A stretch of 64,000 nt of DNA from RGIG5612 sp017511185 (GTDB lineage: Bacteria; Bacillota; Clostridia; Lachnospirales; Lachnospiraceae), in NCBI GenBank assembly GCA_017511185.1, contig JAFWLF010000006.1, forward strand, positions 66,886-130,885. Direction: 5' to 3'. Within the stretch, counting starts at the first letter, position 1. Each line of letters opens with the position of its first letter. The notes beneath the pieces were generated by a model, which ran no database searches, had not been told where the DNA came from, and was given only the letters and a program-made list of their open reading frames with translations. The position numbers and the translations under genes are program-made. Positions 44,394-53,779 of the stretch are shown here, piece by piece.

Positions 44394-45611
44394 ATGAAAC
44401 AGACATATCGTAAATCATACATCGGAATCATTGCTCTGCTGTTATGCCTTCTGCTGGTATTAACGGCATGCGGATCCGGCAATAGCGGCGATACGCCTTC
44501 CGAAAGCGGCAGCGCAGCCACGGAGCCGGTCACAGAGCAATCTGGAAAAAGTGATGCAAAAGAAGCGCCGCAGATTGCAGGGCTGACCTTTAAAGATATT
44601 ACGCCGCTCCAGTATGCGGACTGCTTTACCATTTATAACTATGACGAGGGTTATTCTCTGATCGATATTCCGGAGAGCGGAACTTATCTGGTCGTCCCGG
44701 AGGGAAAAGACGTTCCGGAAGGATTGGATGAGGGCATCGTCGTTCTGCAGAAACCGTTAGATAAGATTTATCTTGCAGCGACATCTGCCATGGCACTTTT
44801 TGACGCAACAGACTCCATTGGCAGTATCCGCATGTCCGGAGCAGAAGCCTCCGGCTGGTACATCGATAACGCGGTTGCAGCTATGAACGCCGGCGATATT
44901 ATCTATGCCGGAAAATACAGTGCACCGGATTATGAGATGCTGATCAAGGAAGGATGTGATCTGGCAATCGAATCTACGATGATCTACCATACACCAAAGG
45001 TCAAAGAAATGATCGAAGACCTTGGCATCCCTGTTCTGGTAGACCGGTCCAGCTATGAAGAGCATCCACTCGGAAGAACGGAATGGGTCAAGATGTATGC
45101 TGTCCTGACCGATAAGCAGGCAGAGGCAGAAGCATTCTTTAACGAGCAGGCAAAAGTCATTGAAGAACTGAAAGATTTCCAGAATACAGGAAAAACAGTG
45201 GCATTCTTTTATGTGAATTCCAATGGTGCCGTCGTCATCCGGAATCCAAAAGATTATATTCCTAAGATGATCGATATCGCTGGCGGAAAGTATGCATTTG
45301 CTGATCTGAAAACAGATCAGACGGCATCTTCTATTCAGATCACGATGGAAGAGTTCTTCGCGACAGCGGTTGATGCAGATTATCTTATCTACAACGGCTC
45401 CATTGACACACCGCTTACAACTACGGATGATCTGATCAAAAAAGATCAGATGTTTGCGGAGTTTAAGGCTGTAAAAGAAGGCAACGTCTGGACAACCGGT
45501 AAATCTTTCTATCAGGCAACGGATATCGTCGGACAGATGATCCGTGATGTGAATATCATGGTCACGAATGGTGATCAGGCAAATATGACATTTTTAAGTA
45601 AAGTAGAGTAG
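44394..45611 (+). CDS. B12-type ABC transporter substrate-binding lipoprotein
   Basis: Extracytoplasmic binding protein of 405 residues with lipobox LTAC (Cys26) and a BtuF/FhuD-type class III fold: an N-lobe with VKEMIEDLGIPVLVDRSSY, a connecting helix and a C-lobe with AFFYVNSNGAVVIRNPKDYI. Placement after a cobalamin riboswitch and before FecCD-type permease and ATPase genes indicates corrinoid binding, probably cobalamin or cobinamide. Its N-lobe is homologous to the end of the preceding large protein. An AGGAGGACC ribosome site precedes it. Confidence 0.88.
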   Translation: MKQTYRKSYIGIIALLLCLLLVLTACGSGNSGDTPSESGSAATEPVTEQSGKSDAKEAPQIAGLTFKDITPLQYADCFTIYNYDEGYSLIDIPESGTYLVVPEGKDVPEGLDEGIVVLQKPLDKIYLAATSAMALFDATDSIGSIRMSGAEASGWYIDNAVAAMNAGDIIYAGKYSAPDYEMLIKEGCDLAIESTMIYHTPKVKEMIEDLGIPVLVDRSSYEEHPLGRTEWVKMYAVLTDKQAEAEAFFNEQAKVIEELKDFQNTGKTVAFFYVNSNGAVVIRNPKDYIPKMIDIAGGKYAFADLKTDQTASSIQITMEEFFATAVDADYLIYNGSIDTPLTTTDDLIKKDQMFAEFKAVKEGNVWTTGKSFYQATDIVGQMIRDVNIMVTNGDQANMTFLSKVE

Positions 45612-45616
45612 AAAAT

Positions 45617-46672
45617 ATGAATCATAACGAAGCAGGCAAAGCGGAATTTTTTAGCGTAACAGCACGCAGAAGGGCAAGATATACCTTGGTCTTTGTATTG
45701 CTGATTGCAGCATTCTTTGCCATTATCGTCCTGAACATTAACACCGGTAACGTGCACATCTCTATTCCGAAGATCCTCCGTATCTTCTTCCTGAGGGACG
45801 GCACGGCAACAGAGATCAATATCATCTGGAAGATCAGACTTCCCCGGATCATTATGTCAGCAATCCTGGGAGGGGCTTTATCTCTCTCAGGTTTTTTACT
45901 GCAAACATTCTTTGAAAATCCGATTGCGGGACCATTCGTGCTTGGTATTTCTTCCGGCGCAAAAATGACCGTCGCACTTGCAATGATTTTCCTTATGCAG
46001 CGGTTCAAAATGGTCTCTTCTTATATTCTGATCGTGGCAGCCTTTGTTGGAGCACTGCTGTCGATTGGCTTTGTGCTGTTGTTCTCCAGGCGAATACGAA
46101 ACATGGGAACACTTCTGGTTGCCGGTATCATGATCGGTTATATCTGTTCTGCCATAACGGACTTTGTTGTCACGTTTGCAGCAGACTCCGATATCGTCAA
46201 CCTGCACAACTGGTCGAAAGGAAGCTTCTCCGGTATGAACTGGAGCAATGTACAAGTAGCCGCAATCGTTGTAGGCATCACTTTTGTCATATGCTTCTTT
46301 ATGGCCAAGCCGATCAGCGCTTATCAGCTGGGAGAGGCTTATGCGCAGAGTATGGGCGTTAATATTAAAGTCTTCCGTGTTGCGCTGATCATTGTATCAA
46401 GTATTTTCGCAGCGACCGTTACGGCTTTTGCAGGACCGATCTCTTTCGTTGGTATTGCAGTTCCGTTCCTGGTCAAGCATGCGCTGAATACATCAAAACC
46501 ATTAATTGTTATACCCGCCACGTTTCTAGGCGGAGCGGTGTTCTGTATGATCTGTGACTTGATCGCGCGGACCGTCTTTTCACCGACCGAACTCAACATC
46601 AGTACAGTGACGTCCGTCTTTGGTGCGCCGATCGTCATCCTCATGATGCTTCGCAGAAGGAGGGGAAACTGA
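45617..46672 (+). CDS. btuC: B12-type ABC transporter permease (FecCD family)
   Basis: Integral membrane subunit of 351 residues with about ten hydrophobic segments. Family segments include KIRLPRIIMSAILGGALSLS and GPISFVGIAVPFLVKH, which forms the loop that meets the ATPase. It starts six bases after the binding protein stop. The B12 substrate is inferred from the riboswitch and the neighbouring cobalamin genes. Confidence 0.9.
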   Translation: MNHNEAGKAEFFSVTARRRARYTLVFVLLIAAFFAIIVLNINTGNVHISIPKILRIFFLRDGTATEINIIWKIRLPRIIMSAILGGALSLSGFLLQTFFENPIAGPFVLGISSGAKMTVALAMIFLMQRFKMVSSYILIVAAFVGALLSIGFVLLFSRRIRNMGTLLVAGIMIGYICSAITDFVVTFAADSDIVNLHNWSKGSFSGMNWSNVQVAAIVVGITFVICFFMAKPISAYQLGEAYAQSMGVNIKVFRVALIIVSSIFAATVTAFAGPISFVGIAVPFLVKHALNTSKPLIVIPATFLGGAVFCMICDLIARTVFSPTELNISTVTSVFGAPIVILMMLRRRRGN

Positions 46673-46673
46673 T

Positions 46674-47807
46674 ATGGGCACATACTTACAACTCGATCAT
46701 TTATCTGTCGGCTACAACACCGTTCCGGTTATTGAGGACATCAACCTGGATATCCAGAAAGGCGAAGTCATTGCACTGATCGGACCGAACGGTGCTGGCA
46801 AATCAACAATCTTAAAAACGATCGCAAGGGATCTGGTCAAGATTTCCGGCGATATTGAACTGGATACAAAGAATTTACTTTCCTACTCCTTTAAAGACCT
46901 GTCCAGAAAGATGGCAGTCATCCTGACGGAGCGGATCAAGGTGGAATTAATGACCTGCTGGGATATTGTTGGAACCGGCAGATATCCATATACCGGCAGA
47001 CTGGGCATTCTTTCCCGGGAAGATGAGCAGAAAGTTTACGAAGCGCTGGAAACCGTGCACGCTGTCGATCTGGCGGACCGCGATTTTAATGCTATCAGTG
47101 ACGGACAGAAACAAAGGATCCTTTTGGCCAGAGCAATCTGTCAGGAACCGGAACTGATCCTCCTGGATGAGCCGACCTCCTTCCTGGATGTCAGACATAA
47201 ACTGGAGCTTCTTTCCATCCTGACAAGAATGGCAAGAAAGAAAGGTATTACGGTCATTACATCTTTGCATGAGATTGACCTGGCGGAGAAAGTGGCGGAC
47301 CGGATCGTCACTGTAAAAGGAAAAGATGTTTTTGGATTCGGCAAGCCGGAAGATATTTTTGAAGAAGAACGGATCCGCAATCTTTACGAGATCGATAACG
47401 GATTCTTTGATCCGATGTTTGGCAGCATTGAACTGCAGAAACCACAGGGTGATGTTCCGCGGATCTTTGTATTGGCAGGAAATGGGAGCGGCATTCCAAT
47501 TTTCCGTACGTTCCAGAGAAAGAACATACCGTTTGCAACTGGCATCCTGTTTACAAATGATGTAGACTATCAGTTAGCGCGTCTGTTCGCTACAGAGGTT
47601 ATTACAGAGGAACCGTTTAGTGAGATTGGAGACGCTTCTTTGGCGCATGCAAAAGAACTGATCAAAAGCTGTGAAAAAGTGATCGATGCCGGATGCCGCA
47701 TCGGCACATCCAATCAGCGGATGCAGGAATTAATAGATTTTGCGGAAAGCGAAGGCAAGTTGTTTGGTCCGGAGATCCTTTCCGAAATGAAGGCGGAGGA
47801 ACGATAA
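46674..47807 (+). CDS. btuD: B12-type ABC transporter ATPase with C-terminal extension
   Basis: ATP-binding subunit, 377 residues. The ATPase core (residues 1 to about 250) shows Walker A GPNGAGKST at 37-45, signature ISDGQKQRILLARA, Walker B LILLDEPTSFLD and switch His in TSLHEIDL. Another ~125 residues follow, with IFVLAGNGSGIPIFRTFQRK and VIDAGCRIGTSNQRMQEL, that are not part of a normal BtuD. The extension could be a regulatory or nucleotide-binding domain. Its stop overlaps the cbiP start by one base. Confidence 0.88.
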   Translation: MGTYLQLDHLSVGYNTVPVIEDINLDIQKGEVIALIGPNGAGKSTILKTIARDLVKISGDIELDTKNLLSYSFKDLSRKMAVILTERIKVELMTCWDIVGTGRYPYTGRLGILSREDEQKVYEALETVHAVDLADRDFNAISDGQKQRILLARAICQEPELILLDEPTSFLDVRHKLELLSILTRMARKKGITVITSLHEIDLAEKVADRIVTVKGKDVFGFGKPEDIFEEERIRNLYEIDNGFFDPMFGSIELQKPQGDVPRIFVLAGNGSGIPIFRTFQRKNIPFATGILFTNDVDYQLARLFATEVITEEPFSEIGDASLAHAKELIKSCEKVIDAGCRIGTSNQRMQELIDFAESEGKLFGPEILSEMKAEER

Positions 47808-49273
47808 TGGCAAAAGTGATCATGGTGCAGGGGACAATGTCCAACGCAGGCAAGAGTCTGGTCGTAGCAGGGCTTTGCCGTGTGTTTAAACAGGACGGTT
47901 ACCGTGTTGCGCCGTTTAAATCCCAGAACATGGCTTTAAATTCGTTCGTGACGGAAGACGGCCTGGAAATGGGACGCGCACAGGTTGTGCAGGCAGAAGC
48001 AGCCGGGATCAAACCGGATGTCGCCATGAATCCAATCCTTTTAAAGCCGACAAATGATGTTGGCTCCCAGGTGATCGTAAACGGCGAAGTCCTGGGCAAC
48101 ATGAATGCCAGAGATTATTTTAAATATAAAAAACAGCTGATCCCGGATATCCAGAAAGCGTTTAAAAAGCTGGAAGAGATTGCGGACATCATCGTGATCG
48201 AAGGCGCCGGGTCTCCTGCAGAGATCAATTTAAAAGATGATGACATCGTCAACATGGGTATGGCTAAAATGGTTGGCGCGCCGGTCCTTCTGGTTGGAGA
48301 TATTGACCGGGGCGGTATCTTTGCGCAGCTCCTTGGAACATTGATGCTGTTGGAGGAAGATGAACTGGAACTGGTCCAAGGACTGGTGATCAATAAATTC
48401 CGCGGAGATAAAACCATCCTGGATCCGGGTATTGAGATCCTGGAAGAGCGCGGTCAAAAACCTGTTGTCGGTGTGGTGCCATATACCTATTTACAGATCG
48501 AAGACGAGGACAGCCTGACGGAGCGTTTTGACAGTGCAAAGCAGGGATTGATCGATATCGCGGTCATCCGTTATCCGCGGATCTCCAACTTTACAGATTT
48601 AAATTCATTCGAACAGATCGACAGCGTATCCGTTCGTTATGTGACTTCCGTCAATGAACTGAAAAACCCGGATATGATCGTGCTGCCGGGCAGCAAGAAT
48701 ACAATGGGCGACCTGAAGTGGCTGCGGGAAAGCGGTCTGGAGACTGCTGTGAAAAAAATGGCAGAACGGATCCCTGTTTTTGGTATCTGCGGAGGCTATC
48801 AGATGCTCGGAAAGAGTATTGCTGATCCGGATCATGCAGAAGAAGGCGGAGAAATGCGGGGTATGGAACTGCTTCCAATCGATACCGTTCTTCTGCCGCA
48901 GAAGACCCGCCGGCAGGTGGAAGGAAGATTGAATGAGGTGGAAGGAATCTTTGCCGGGTTGTCCGGACAGGATTACACCGGATATGAGATCCATATGGGT
49001 GACACGGTTTCTGATCAGGGCGAAAAGCTCCCGCAGCTGGTCCGCCATGGAAACGTATACGGCACCTATATCCACTCCATTTTTGATAAAGGCGGTATTG
49101 TTACTGAGATCGTAAAGACCCTGGCGAAAAACAAGGGGATCGATCTGGAAAAAGACAATGCCATTGATTATGCAGAATTAAAAGAACGAGAATATGACAA
49201 ACTGGCAGACGTGATCCGCAGCTCCATGGATATGGATGCGGTCTACGGAATGCTGAGAGAATCATTAATCTGA
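47807..49273 (+). CDS. cbiP: Cobyric acid synthase
   Basis: Amidates cobyrinic acid a,c-diamide at four side chains with glutamine and ATP. The 488-residue protein has the N-terminal dethiobiotin-synthetase-like domain (QGTMSNAGKSLVVAGLCR, FKSQNMALNSFVT) and a C-terminal glutamine amidotransferase with the nucleophile in GICGGYQMLG and GYEIHMG. ATG 47807 is supported by GGCGGAGG just upstream and by the exact family N-terminus. A start at 47693 would sit inside the ATPase gene. Confidence 0.95.
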   Translation: MAKVIMVQGTMSNAGKSLVVAGLCRVFKQDGYRVAPFKSQNMALNSFVTEDGLEMGRAQVVQAEAAGIKPDVAMNPILLKPTNDVGSQVIVNGEVLGNMNARDYFKYKKQLIPDIQKAFKKLEEIADIIVIEGAGSPAEINLKDDDIVNMGMAKMVGAPVLLVGDIDRGGIFAQLLGTLMLLEEDELELVQGLVINKFRGDKTILDPGIEILEERGQKPVVGVVPYTYLQIEDEDSLTERFDSAKQGLIDIAVIRYPRISNFTDLNSFEQIDSVSVRYVTSVNELKNPDMIVLPGSKNTMGDLKWLRESGLETAVKKMAERIPVFGICGGYQMLGKSIADPDHAEEGGEMRGMELLPIDTVLLPQKTRRQVEGRLNEVEGIFAGLSGQDYTGYEIHMGDTVSDQGEKLPQLVRHGNVYGTYIHSIFDKGGIVTEIVKTLAKNKGIDLEKDNAIDYAELKEREYDKLADVIRSSMDMDAVYGMLRESLI

Positions 49274-49282
49274 GGATAAGAA

Positions 49283-50245
49283 ATGAAATATCACATTCTG
49301 GCATTTGTCGCTGGCTTTATTCTGGATCTGATCATCGGGGACCCGCATAATTTCCCGCATCCGATCCGCCTGATCGGCAAGCTGATCGACGTGCTGGATA
49401 AAAAATGGAATAATGGTTCCAGACATCAACAGAGGATCATGGGACGCTGGCTGGTTGTTACATTGACCGGTTCTGCAGTCCTTGCGACGGCAATCCTTAT
49501 TTTTGTTTTCTATCTGATCCATCCGATCGCCGGCATTGTCGTAGAAGCAATCCTGACCTATTATATTCTGGCGACCAAATCCCTGCGGGTGGAAAGCATG
49601 AAGGTCTGCCGTGCACTGGAGTGCAGAGATGTAGAAGGCGCCAGACATGCGGTTTCCATGATCGTTGGAAGAGACACGTCTGTTCTGGATGATATTGGCA
49701 TAGCGAAAGCAGCCATTGAGACCGTGGCGGAAAATGCGTCAGACGGCGTAATAGCGCCGCTGATCTTTACTGCGATCGGCGGTCCGATCCTGGGATTTTT
49801 TTATAAAGCAGTGAATACCATGGATTCCATGGTTGGATATAAAAATGATAAGTATCTGTACTTCGGACGGACAGCGGCACTGTTGGATGACGTAGTGAAT
49901 TTTGTCCCATCCAGGATCAGTGCATGGCTGATGATCATTGCCTGCTTTTTCCTGGGGAATGATTTCAGTGCTCGTGATGCCATCCGCATTCATAAAAGAG
50001 ACTGCCGCAAGCATGCCAGCCCTAACTCTGCACAGACGGAAAGCACAGCAGCGGGAGCACTGGGGATCCAGCTGGCAGGCGATGCCGTTTATTTTGGCGA
50101 AGTACATAAGAAACCATTTATCGGGGATGCCTTAAGGCCTGTGGAATATGCAGATATCCGCAGGGTCAATAAATTAATGTATGGGGCGGCAATCCTGGGC
50201 GAAGTGATCTGCACAGCAATAATGTGTGTGATTGCTTTTGTATAG
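49283..50245 (+). CDS. cbiB: Adenosylcobinamide-phosphate synthase
   Basis: Membrane enzyme that joins adenosylcobyric acid to aminopropanol (phosphate). It has 320 residues, with N-terminal GFILDLIIGDPHNFPHPIRL and the central GVIAPLIFTAIGGPILGFFYKA motif plus several hydrophobic segments. It begins nine bases after cbiP. Its aminopropanol donor is probably made by the CobD-like product of the next gene. Confidence 0.94.
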   Translation: MKYHILAFVAGFILDLIIGDPHNFPHPIRLIGKLIDVLDKKWNNGSRHQQRIMGRWLVVTLTGSAVLATAILIFVFYLIHPIAGIVVEAILTYYILATKSLRVESMKVCRALECRDVEGARHAVSMIVGRDTSVLDDIGIAKAAIETVAENASDGVIAPLIFTAIGGPILGFFYKAVNTMDSMVGYKNDKYLYFGRTAALLDDVVNFVPSRISAWLMIIACFFLGNDFSARDAIRIHKRDCRKHASPNSAQTESTAAGALGIQLAGDAVYFGEVHKKPFIGDALRPVEYADIRRVNKLMYGAAILGEVICTAIMCVIAFV

Positions 50246-50258
50246 AAAGGTAGAAGCG

Positions 50259-51293
50259 ATGTCACACGGCGGAGACCGTTATCGAAATAAAGTGAGGCTG
50301 GACTTTTCGGTCAATACCAATCCAGCAGGTGTTTTGGAAAGCGTCAGGCAAAGCCTGATCAACAGCATTTCCAAAGCAGAACACTATCCGGATCAGGAAG
50401 CATCTGCACTAAGGAAGGACTTAGCGGAAGCACTGCAGGTTCGGGAGGATATGCTTCTGTTTGGAAATGGTGCTTCGGAGATCCTGACAGCCGCTGTGCG
50501 TGCGGCAAAACCAAAGAATGTGCTCCTTCCGGTTCCGTCCTTTTCCGGCTATCAATGGGCGCTCCGGCCGGAAGCTCCAAAGATCCGGTATGTCGAAATG
50601 GAAGATGATTTCCAGATCACACAAAAGCTGATCGGAGAGCTGACGGAAGAGATGGATATGCTCTTTTTGACAAATCCGAATAATCCGACCGGGCGGTATA
50701 TCAGGCATGACCTGCTGGAAGAAATCCTGGATATTTGCCGGGAAAAGAAGATCCTGGTGATCCTGGATGAATGCTTTATGGAGCTCAGTGATGATCCGGA
50801 ACATAATACCTGTGTACCACAGATCAGCCGCTGGCCGAACCTGATCATTCTGCGGGCATTTACAAAGAGTTTTGCGATCCCGGGCGTACGTCTGGGCTAC
50901 ATGATCTGCGCGGATACTGCGCTGAATGAAAAGATCCGTCAAATGCTGCCGGAATGGAATCTTTCCGTGATGGCACAGGATGCCGGTGTAGCTGCTCTCA
51001 AAGAGATCGGAACACTGAAAGAAGCAAGAGCGCAGATCATAAAAGACCGTACATATCTGAAAGAACAATTAGAGGAAGCGGGCTTGCAGTGCACCCCATC
51101 CAACGCTGGGTTCCTGCTGCTGAAGAGTCCTCGTGAAGATTTATACGAAAAGCTTCTGGAAAAAGAGATCCTGATCCGGGACTGCTCAGATTACCAGGGG
51201 CTTTCAAAAGGCTATTATCGTGTTGCAGTAAGACCAAAAGAGGAAAATGAAGAACTGATCCGCGAGGTCAGAGATGTCATTAAGGAGAAATGA
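50259..51293 (+). CDS. cobD: Threonine-phosphate decarboxylase (CobD-like PLP enzyme)
   Basis: PLP-dependent class I/II aminotransferase-fold protein of 344 residues. MSHGGDRYR and LDFSVNTNPAG at the N-terminus are typical of CobD, which makes aminopropanol phosphate. Later motifs are FLTNPNNPTGRYI, ILDECFMEL and the cofactor lysine in AFTKSFAIPGVRLGY. I chose ATG 50259 with AAAGGTAGAAG upstream. The frame extends to a TTG inside cbiB. A histidinol-phosphate aminotransferase is the main alternative, but context favours CobD. Confidence 0.9.
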   Translation: MSHGGDRYRNKVRLDFSVNTNPAGVLESVRQSLINSISKAEHYPDQEASALRKDLAEALQVREDMLLFGNGASEILTAAVRAAKPKNVLLPVPSFSGYQWALRPEAPKIRYVEMEDDFQITQKLIGELTEEMDMLFLTNPNNPTGRYIRHDLLEEILDICREKKILVILDECFMELSDDPEHNTCVPQISRWPNLIILRAFTKSFAIPGVRLGYMICADTALNEKIRQMLPEWNLSVMAQDAGVAALKEIGTLKEARAQIIKDRTYLKEQLEEAGLQCTPSNAGFLLLKSPREDLYEKLLEKEILIRDCSDYQGLSKGYYRVAVRPKEENEELIREVRDVIKEK

Positions 51294-51937
51294 TGAAAGA
51301 AATTGAGTTTGTCAAACCGGAAGATATTGAAAAAAGAAGTTTTGAGATCATTGCAAAAGAACTTGCGGAAAAAGGAATCTCTCTTCCTGCAGAGCAGGAT
51401 ATGATAACACGCCGTGTCATCCATACCAGTGCTGATTTTGAGTATGCACATACTTTGACCTATTCTGAAAACGCTGTGGCTATCGCAAAAGAACTGTTGA
51501 AGAACGGGGCGGATATCGTGACCGATACCAACATGGGTCTTTCCGGTGTGAACAAGACAGTACTGGCGCAGTTTGGCGGAACGGCGCACTGCTTTATGGC
51601 GGATCCGGATGTAGCAAAAGAAGCAAAAGAGCGCGGCGTTACCCGTGCAACCGTCAGCATGGAACGTGCAGCAGCTATTGAAAAACCAGTCATCTTTGCC
51701 ATCGGCAATGCGCCTACGGCATTGATCTCTATTTATGAAAAAATGCAGACCTCTGACTGGAAGCCGGCGTTTATCATCGGTGTCCCGGTTGGATTTGTAA
51801 ATGTAGAAGCATCTAAGGAATTGTTCCTGGATACAGATGTTCCATATATTATCAACCGCGGAAGAAAAGGCGGAAGCAATGTGGCAGCAGCCATCTGCAA
51901 CGCCCTTCTGTATGAACTGCGCAAAGAGTATCTATGA
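51290..51937 (+). CDS. cbiC: Cobalt-precorrin-8 methylmutase
   Basis: Moves the methyl group from C11 to C12 to give cobyrinic acid. The protein has 215 residues; the catalytic histidine is in TRRVIHTSADFEYA and a second conserved segment is GNAPTALISIYE. An AAGGAGAAATG start overlaps the cobD stop (ATGA). Followed by cbiD with a further 4-bp overlap. Confidence 0.95.
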   Translation: MMKEIEFVKPEDIEKRSFEIIAKELAEKGISLPAEQDMITRRVIHTSADFEYAHTLTYSENAVAIAKELLKNGADIVTDTNMGLSGVNKTVLAQFGGTAHCFMADPDVAKEAKERGVTRATVSMERAAAIEKPVIFAIGNAPTALISIYEKMQTSDWKPAFIIGVPVGFVNVEASKELFLDTDVPYIINRGRKGGSNVAAAICNALLYELRKEYL

Positions 51938-53061
51938 GAAGTGGATTCACTACCGGAAGCTGTGCAGCAGCGGCAGCGAAAGCTGCCACATATATGCTGT
52001 TGTTCGGAACGGAAAAGAAAACCATTCAGATAACGACGCCAAAAGGACCTGTCTATGAGCCGGAGATCCTGGAGATCGAGCGGAAACAGGATGTTGTTTC
52101 CTGCGCTGTGAAAAAGGATGCCGGGGATGATCCGGATGCGACCAACGGCGCATTGGTCTATGCGGAAGTATCGATCATAAACCGTACAGAGGAAGGTGAC
52201 ATTACCGTTACGATCGACGGAGGCCTCGGCGTGGGCAGAGTCACCAAGCCGGGACTGGATCAGCCGGTCGGGAATGCCGCCATTAATCATGTCCCGCGGG
52301 AGATGATCACAAATGAGGTAACGCAGGTTCTGGAAAGTGCCGATTTCCACGGGGAGGTGCAGGTGATCATTTCCATTCCGGAAGGTGTGGAGATAGCTAA
52401 AAATACCTTTAATCCGCGTCTGGGGATAGAAGGCGGGATCTCGGTCCTGGGAACCAGCGGAGTGGTGGAGCCGATGAGTATGCAGGCGATCCTGGACACG
52501 ATCAAAGTGGAACTCCGTCAGCATCGTGCCTTCGGTTATTCGTGTGCGGCAGTTTCTCCGGGCAACTATGGCGTCGATTATATGAAGGAGACGTATGACT
52601 ACGACCTGGATAAGAGTGTAAAGTGCAGCAATTTCATAGGTGACACCATTGATATGGCAGCAGAACTGGGATTTGAATGTATGCTGCTGACCGGCAACAT
52701 GGGCAAGCTGGTCAAAGTGGCCGGCGGTATTATGAATACTCACTCGAGGGAGGGCGACTGCCGGATGGAGATCATGACGGCAGCAGCGCTGCAGTGCGGA
52801 GTGAGCAGAGAAACGTGCCTTAAGATCTTAGACTGCGTGATGACGGATGAAGCGATCCGCCTGATCGAGGAAGAAGGAAAAAAAGATGAAGTAATGAACT
52901 GTCTGCTGGAAAAGATCATGTACTATCTGAACAAACGTGCCGCAGGCAGAATCGAAATAGAGTGTATTGTATATTCATCGAAATATGGAGAATTAGCAAA
53001 AAGTAAAGGAGCAGAAAAATGGTTAACTTTGTTGGTGCAGGACCAGGCGCAGCAGATCTGA
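51934..53061 (+). CDS. cbiD: Cobalt-precorrin-5B C1-methyltransferase
   Basis: SAM-dependent enzyme specific to the anaerobic cobalamin route, 375 residues. It begins RSGFTTGSCAAAAAKAA, the family signature, and includes NPRLGIEGGISVLGTSG and LLTGNMGKLVKVAGGI. The start overlaps cbiC by four bases. The 3' end overlaps cbiF by 43 bp, more than any other pair in this operon. Confidence 0.95.
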   Translation: MRSGFTTGSCAAAAAKAATYMLLFGTEKKTIQITTPKGPVYEPEILEIERKQDVVSCAVKKDAGDDPDATNGALVYAEVSIINRTEEGDITVTIDGGLGVGRVTKPGLDQPVGNAAINHVPREMITNEVTQVLESADFHGEVQVIISIPEGVEIAKNTFNPRLGIEGGISVLGTSGVVEPMSMQAILDTIKVELRQHRAFGYSCAAVSPGNYGVDYMKETYDYDLDKSVKCSNFIGDTIDMAAELGFECMLLTGNMGKLVKVAGGIMNTHSREGDCRMEIMTAAALQCGVSRETCLKILDCVMTDEAIRLIEEEGKKDEVMNCLLEKIMYYLNKRAAGRIEIECIVYSSKYGELAKSKGAEKWLTLLVQDQAQQI

Positions 53062-53777
53062 TCACAGTCAGAGGTATGAATCTGCTGAAAGAAGCAGATG
53101 TGATCATCTATGCAGGATCACTGGTAAGTGAGGCATTATTGGATTATGCAAAAGAGGGCTGCGAAATTCACAACAGTGCCTATATGACGTTAGAAGAAGT
53201 TCTGGACGTTATGAAAAAAGCAGAAGCAGAAAACAAGATGACGGTACGTCTGCATACCGGCGATGCCAGCCTTTATGGCGCGATCCGTGAGCAGATGGAT
53301 GACCTGGATAAAAATGGCATTCAATACGCAACCACTCCGGGTGTCAGCGCCTGCTTTGGTGCAGCTGCTTCCCTGAATCTGGAATTCACCCTGCCGGATG
53401 TTTCCCAGTCTTTGATCATTACCCGTATGGAAGGCAAGACAAAAGTACCGGAGAGAGAGAATATTCAGAGTTTTGCAGCACATCATTCCACGATGGCTAT
53501 TTATCTGAGTGCTGGCGTTCTGGATCAGCTTTGCGAGGCACTGATAGAAGGCGGCTATGAGAAGACCACACCGGCAGCTATCATCTACAAGGCAACCTGG
53601 CCGGAAGAAGAAGGATATATCTGCACGATCGAAACACTTCCGAAGACAGCCAAAGAACACAACATTACAAAAACTGCCATGATCATTGTCGGCGACGTTT
53701 TAAATACCAGCAATTACAGTCTTTCCAGATTGTATGCAGATGATTTTTCGACAGAATACAGACAGGCGAAAAAGTAA
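53019..53777 (+). CDS. cbiF: Cobalt-precorrin-4 C11-methyltransferase
   Basis: Tetrapyrrole methylase of 252 residues. FVGAGPGAADLITVRG at the N-terminus, IYAGSLVSE, HTGDASLYGAIREQM and TPGVSACFGAAASL match CbiF/CobM. It methylates C11 using SAM. A GTAAAGGAGC site lies inside the cbiD coding end, seven bases before the ATG. Confidence 0.95.
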   Translation: MVNFVGAGPGAADLITVRGMNLLKEADVIIYAGSLVSEALLDYAKEGCEIHNSAYMTLEEVLDVMKKAEAENKMTVRLHTGDASLYGAIREQMDDLDKNGIQYATTPGVSACFGAAASLNLEFTLPDVSQSLIITRMEGKTKVPERENIQSFAAHHSTMAIYLSAGVLDQLCEALIEGGYEKTTPAAIIYKATWPEEEGYICTIETLPKTAKEHNITKTAMIIVGDVLNTSNYSLSRLYADDFSTEYRQAKK

Positions 53778-53779
53778 AT

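Noticed and set aside
49739..50107. 122-residue minus-strand frame opposite cbiB
   Set aside because: Antisense shadow of a confidently identified gene with no independent support.
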